Origin: Pseudomonadota bacterium
Lineage (GTDB): Bacteria > Pseudomonadota > Alphaproteobacteria > Rhizobiales > Rhizobiaceae
Direction of reading: 5' to 3'
Length of the DNA stretch: 16,297 nt
NCBI GenBank assembly: GCA_023387715.1
Contig: JAEWHQ010000105.1
Span: 1 to 16,297, forward strand
Every line of letters starts with the position of its first letter. The stretch's first letter is position 1. Shown here in pieces: positions 15,054 to 16,297 of the stretch. The position numbers and the translations under genes were made by a program. The notes beneath the pieces were generated by a model that worked only from the letters and a program-made list of their open reading frames with translations, was not told the origin of the DNA and ran no database searches.

Positions 15054-15596
15054 TTATACTTCTTGTGCAGCGGTTGAGCCCATATCGGCTTCATCAGCCG
15101 ACAATTTCACAATCAGTGGCTCATGGCCGGTTGCACGCAAAAACACCAGCAAATCCTCGCGGCTGATGGATGTGGTTGCCTCATTGGTCAGCGGATGCGC
15201 ATTGATAATATCATTTTTCATCAGTGCCTCATCCAGTACCACCTGCACCTGGATGTCACGGTCATTGACCGCACCAAGCACAGTAACAGAACCCGGAATA
15301 ACCCCTAAAAGTTCCATCAAGAGTTCGGCCTTGCAAAAAGATACCCGACCGCTCGCGCCAATCAGATGATGCACCTGCTTCAAATCAACGACCGCATTAT
15401 CACCGACAGTCAGCAGAAAGATTTTGCCCTTCTTATCTTTAACAAAGAGGTTTTTGGTATGGGCGCCGTTTGATTCCAACCGATAGGCTTGCGATTCTGC
15501 CACCGTAAATAAAGGCGGATGGGTAATGGTTGTGTGTTTAACACCCAATTCATCCAGATATTCAAACAGTCCGGCAGGATCCAACGGCTTTTGCAT
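15054..15596 (-). CDS. Prolyl-tRNA editing deacylase ProX/PrdX-like (YbaK domain)
   Basis: 180-residue free-standing editing enzyme of the YbaK/ProX superfamily, expected to hydrolyse Ala-tRNA(Pro) made by mistake in the cytoplasm. Seen: THPPLFTVAESQA, then HTKNLFVKDKKG with the catalytic-site Lys, LLTVGDNAVVDLK, GVIPGSVTVLGAVND, and the C-terminal HPLTNEATTSISREDLLVFLRATGHEP. This C-terminus is typical of ProX/PrdX rather than EbsC or YbaK. I chose the ATG at 15596; a TTG at 15605 would add three residues, and neither has a strong ribosome binding site. First gene of a two-gene unit with the ABM protein. Confidence 0.9.
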   Translation of the reverse strand: MQKPLDPAGLFEYLDELGVKHTTITHPPLFTVAESQAYRLESNGAHTKNLFVKDKKGKIFLLTVGDNAVVDLKQVHHLIGASGRVSFCKAELLMELLGVIPGSVTVLGAVNDRDIQVQVVLDEALMKNDIINAHPLTNEATTSISREDLLVFLRATGHEPLIVKLSADEADMGSTAAQEV

Positions 15597-15673
15597 TGTC
15601 TTCAACTCATATTCGCTTCAACGATTCCATTTTCAAATCAATCTTATAGCAGTCACTTCCATGAACAAGCCAA

Positions 15674-15705
15674 GGCAGGCAGATAGAATCATATTTCTGC
15701 CTGCC
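15674..15705. other. Perfect hairpin upstream of the proX-like gene
   Basis: GGCAGGCAG (15674-15682) pairs perfectly with CTGCCTGCC (15697-15705), plus one A-T pair, around a 12-base loop. It has no U-run in the minus direction and only ATTTT in the plus direction, where no gene needs ending. It lies about 80 bases before the proX-like start and could be part of its leader or a protein-binding site. Confidence 0.4.
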
Positions 15706-15849
15706 ATTTTCACCCGCCAAAAAAGTGTTGAATGGCAAAAAACACTGTTTCAACCTGCACTTATCAACAGCACACCCCTGCCAAAGCCCGAAAAATAGCG
15801 GTGCAATGCAAAAAACTGCAATAAAATGCAAAGCCACTCATTTTTGCTG

Positions 15850-15878
15850 TTGCATTCGGTCAAAGGTTACGTCATATA
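15850..15878 (+). promoter_or_regulatory. Predicted promoter of first tRNA-Gly
   Basis: -35 TTGCAT (15850-15855), 17-base spacer, -10 CATATA (15873-15878), 33 bases before the tRNA. The second tRNA copy has the same hexamers but for one base and the same spacer although the surrounding bases differ, which supports the call. Confidence 0.65.
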
Positions 15879-15911
15879 CCGCCCATGCCTGATGTTTAAG
15901 AACTGGCGCGA

Positions 15912-15986
15912 GCGGGTGTAGCTCAGGGGTAGAGCACAACCTTGCCAAGGTTGGGGTCGAGGGTTCGAATCCCTTCGCCCGCTCCA
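15912..15986 (+). tRNA. tRNA-Gly (GCC)
   Basis: 75 bases with encoded CCA. Cloverleaf: acceptor GCGGGTG/CGCCCGC (one G-T pair), D arm GCTC/GAGC, anticodon arm CAACC/GGTTG with loop TTGCCAA (anticodon GCC), short variable loop, and T arm GAGGG/CCCTT with loop TTCGAAT. It is flanked by a perfect 12-bp inverted repeat, TTTAAGAACTGG (15895-15906) and CCAGTTCTTAAA (15984-15995), so the CCA end can pair with the leader in the precursor. Confidence 0.98.
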
Positions 15987-16057
15987 GTTCTTAAAGGCCT
16001 ATCTTCCCTTAAAATTGAAAATTACACATCTCCTGATAAACAGGAGTGAGAGATCGT

Positions 16058-16075
16058 GCGCCTTACGGCGCTTTT
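16058..16075 (+). terminator. Possible terminator of first tRNA-Gly
   Basis: GCGCC (16058-16062), loop TTAC, GGCGC (16067-16071), then TTTT. A second hairpin, CTCCTG/CAGGAG (16030-16046), stands just upstream. It lies 71 bases after the tRNA and before the next promoter. The stem is short, so the call is moderate. Confidence 0.5.
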
Positions 16076-16159
16076 GGCGTTTTCTTTTAAGGCTTTGTTT
16101 TCCCTAAACAATTCAATGTCAAAAAAATGAAAAAAATCGCATTTTTCTGTTTTACCCTC

Positions 16160-16188
16160 TTGCAATTGGCAAAGCTTTGCGGCATATA
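16160..16188 (+). promoter_or_regulatory. Predicted promoter of second tRNA-Gly
   Basis: -35 TTGCAA (16160-16165), 17-base spacer, -10 CATATA (16183-16188), 30 bases before the tRNA. A-rich and T-rich tracts lie upstream (16120-16147), as expected for a strong stable-RNA promoter. Confidence 0.65.
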
Positions 16189-16218
16189 GCGGTTGTTCGA
16201 TGTTAAGAACTGGCGCGA

Positions 16219-16293
16219 GCGGGTGTAGCTCAGGGGTAGAGCACAACCTTGCCAAGGTTGGGGTCGAGGGTTCGAATCCCTTCGCCCGCTCCA
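16219..16293 (+). tRNA. tRNA-Gly (GCC), second identical copy
   Basis: Identical over all 75 bases to the copy 307 bases upstream, with anticodon GCC and encoded CCA. The identity runs from 16203 (15896 in the first copy) to the window edge, at least 95 bases, including the leader bases that pair with the trailer. The separate promoter indicates that the copies are transcribed independently. Confidence 0.98.
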
Positions 16294-16297
16294 GTTC

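Larger units (their letters stand above)
15597..15911. other. Intergenic region between proX-like gene and tRNA-Gly
   Basis: 315 bases between genes read away from each other. No credible gene is present: a 76-codon minus-strand frame ending at 15607 starts at GTG with no ribosome binding site and has no family look. The region contains a perfect 9-bp hairpin (15674-15705), AT-rich stretches and, at its right end, the tRNA promoter (15850-15878). Confidence 0.6.

Noticed and set aside
15607..15837. 76-codon minus-strand frame directly upstream of the proX-like gene
   Set aside because: GTG start without ribosome binding site, no recognisable family, unusual Cys-rich composition, and it contains the hairpin at 15674-15705.
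16022..16255. 77-codon minus-strand frame between and across the tRNA genes
   Set aside because: It overlaps the second tRNA-Gly and its promoter.

Overview
The window looks like chromosomal DNA from an alphaproteobacterium of the order Hyphomicrobiales (Rhizobiales), most likely the Brucellaceae or a close relative of moderate GC content. This rests on protein similarity recalled from memory (LeuD, Asd, the DUF1737 protein and the YbbN–Lon-domain–Trm112 cluster all read as Brucella/Ochrobactrum-like), and on a palindromic intergenic element of a type widespread in Rhizobiales. I saw no phage, insertion sequence, CRISPR or plasmid functions. The genes are mostly core housekeeping, and the most unusual material is in the intergenic regions.

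Layout. At 1-1634 (minus) lies the 5' nine-tenths of typA/bipA, cut by the window edge. An intergenic segment with nested inverted repeats follows, then mgtE (minus, 1858-3237), whose ribosome binding site sits inside self-complementary RNA. A MarR regulator and a Bcr/CflA-type efflux pump form a two-gene minus-strand operon with overlapping ends (3509-5279). A dyad just upstream of marR is a candidate operator. A Dcp-like M3 peptidase is read divergently (5406-7493, plus) and converges on a DUF1737 gene across a shared bidirectional terminator. A CitE/HpcH-like lyase (minus) is divergent from leuD (plus), which is followed by a small zinc metallopeptidase. Another two-way terminator separates that from asd (minus).

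Upstream of asd is a 340-base regulatory region. It contains a good promoter, a small ORF with a strong ribosome binding site whose end is packed with Thr, Lys and Ile codons, and a GC-rich hairpin before asd. This looks like an aspartate-family leader peptide and is the most interesting candidate in the window. leuB (minus) comes next with its own promoter, terminator and 3' palindromic repeat. The cluster ybbN–Lon-substrate-binding-domain–trm112 (minus) lies just upstream of leuB. Next come a two-gene unit, proX-like editing deacylase and ABM monooxygenase (minus), and finally two identical tRNA-Gly(GCC) genes on the plus strand, each with the same promoter spacing.

Metabolic theme: leuD and leuB supply two steps of leucine synthesis, and asd supplies the branch point for Lys, Met, Thr and Ile. 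YbbN, the Lon-domain protein, TypA and ProX belong to protein and translation quality control. No base composition was computed; taxonomic placement is inference.
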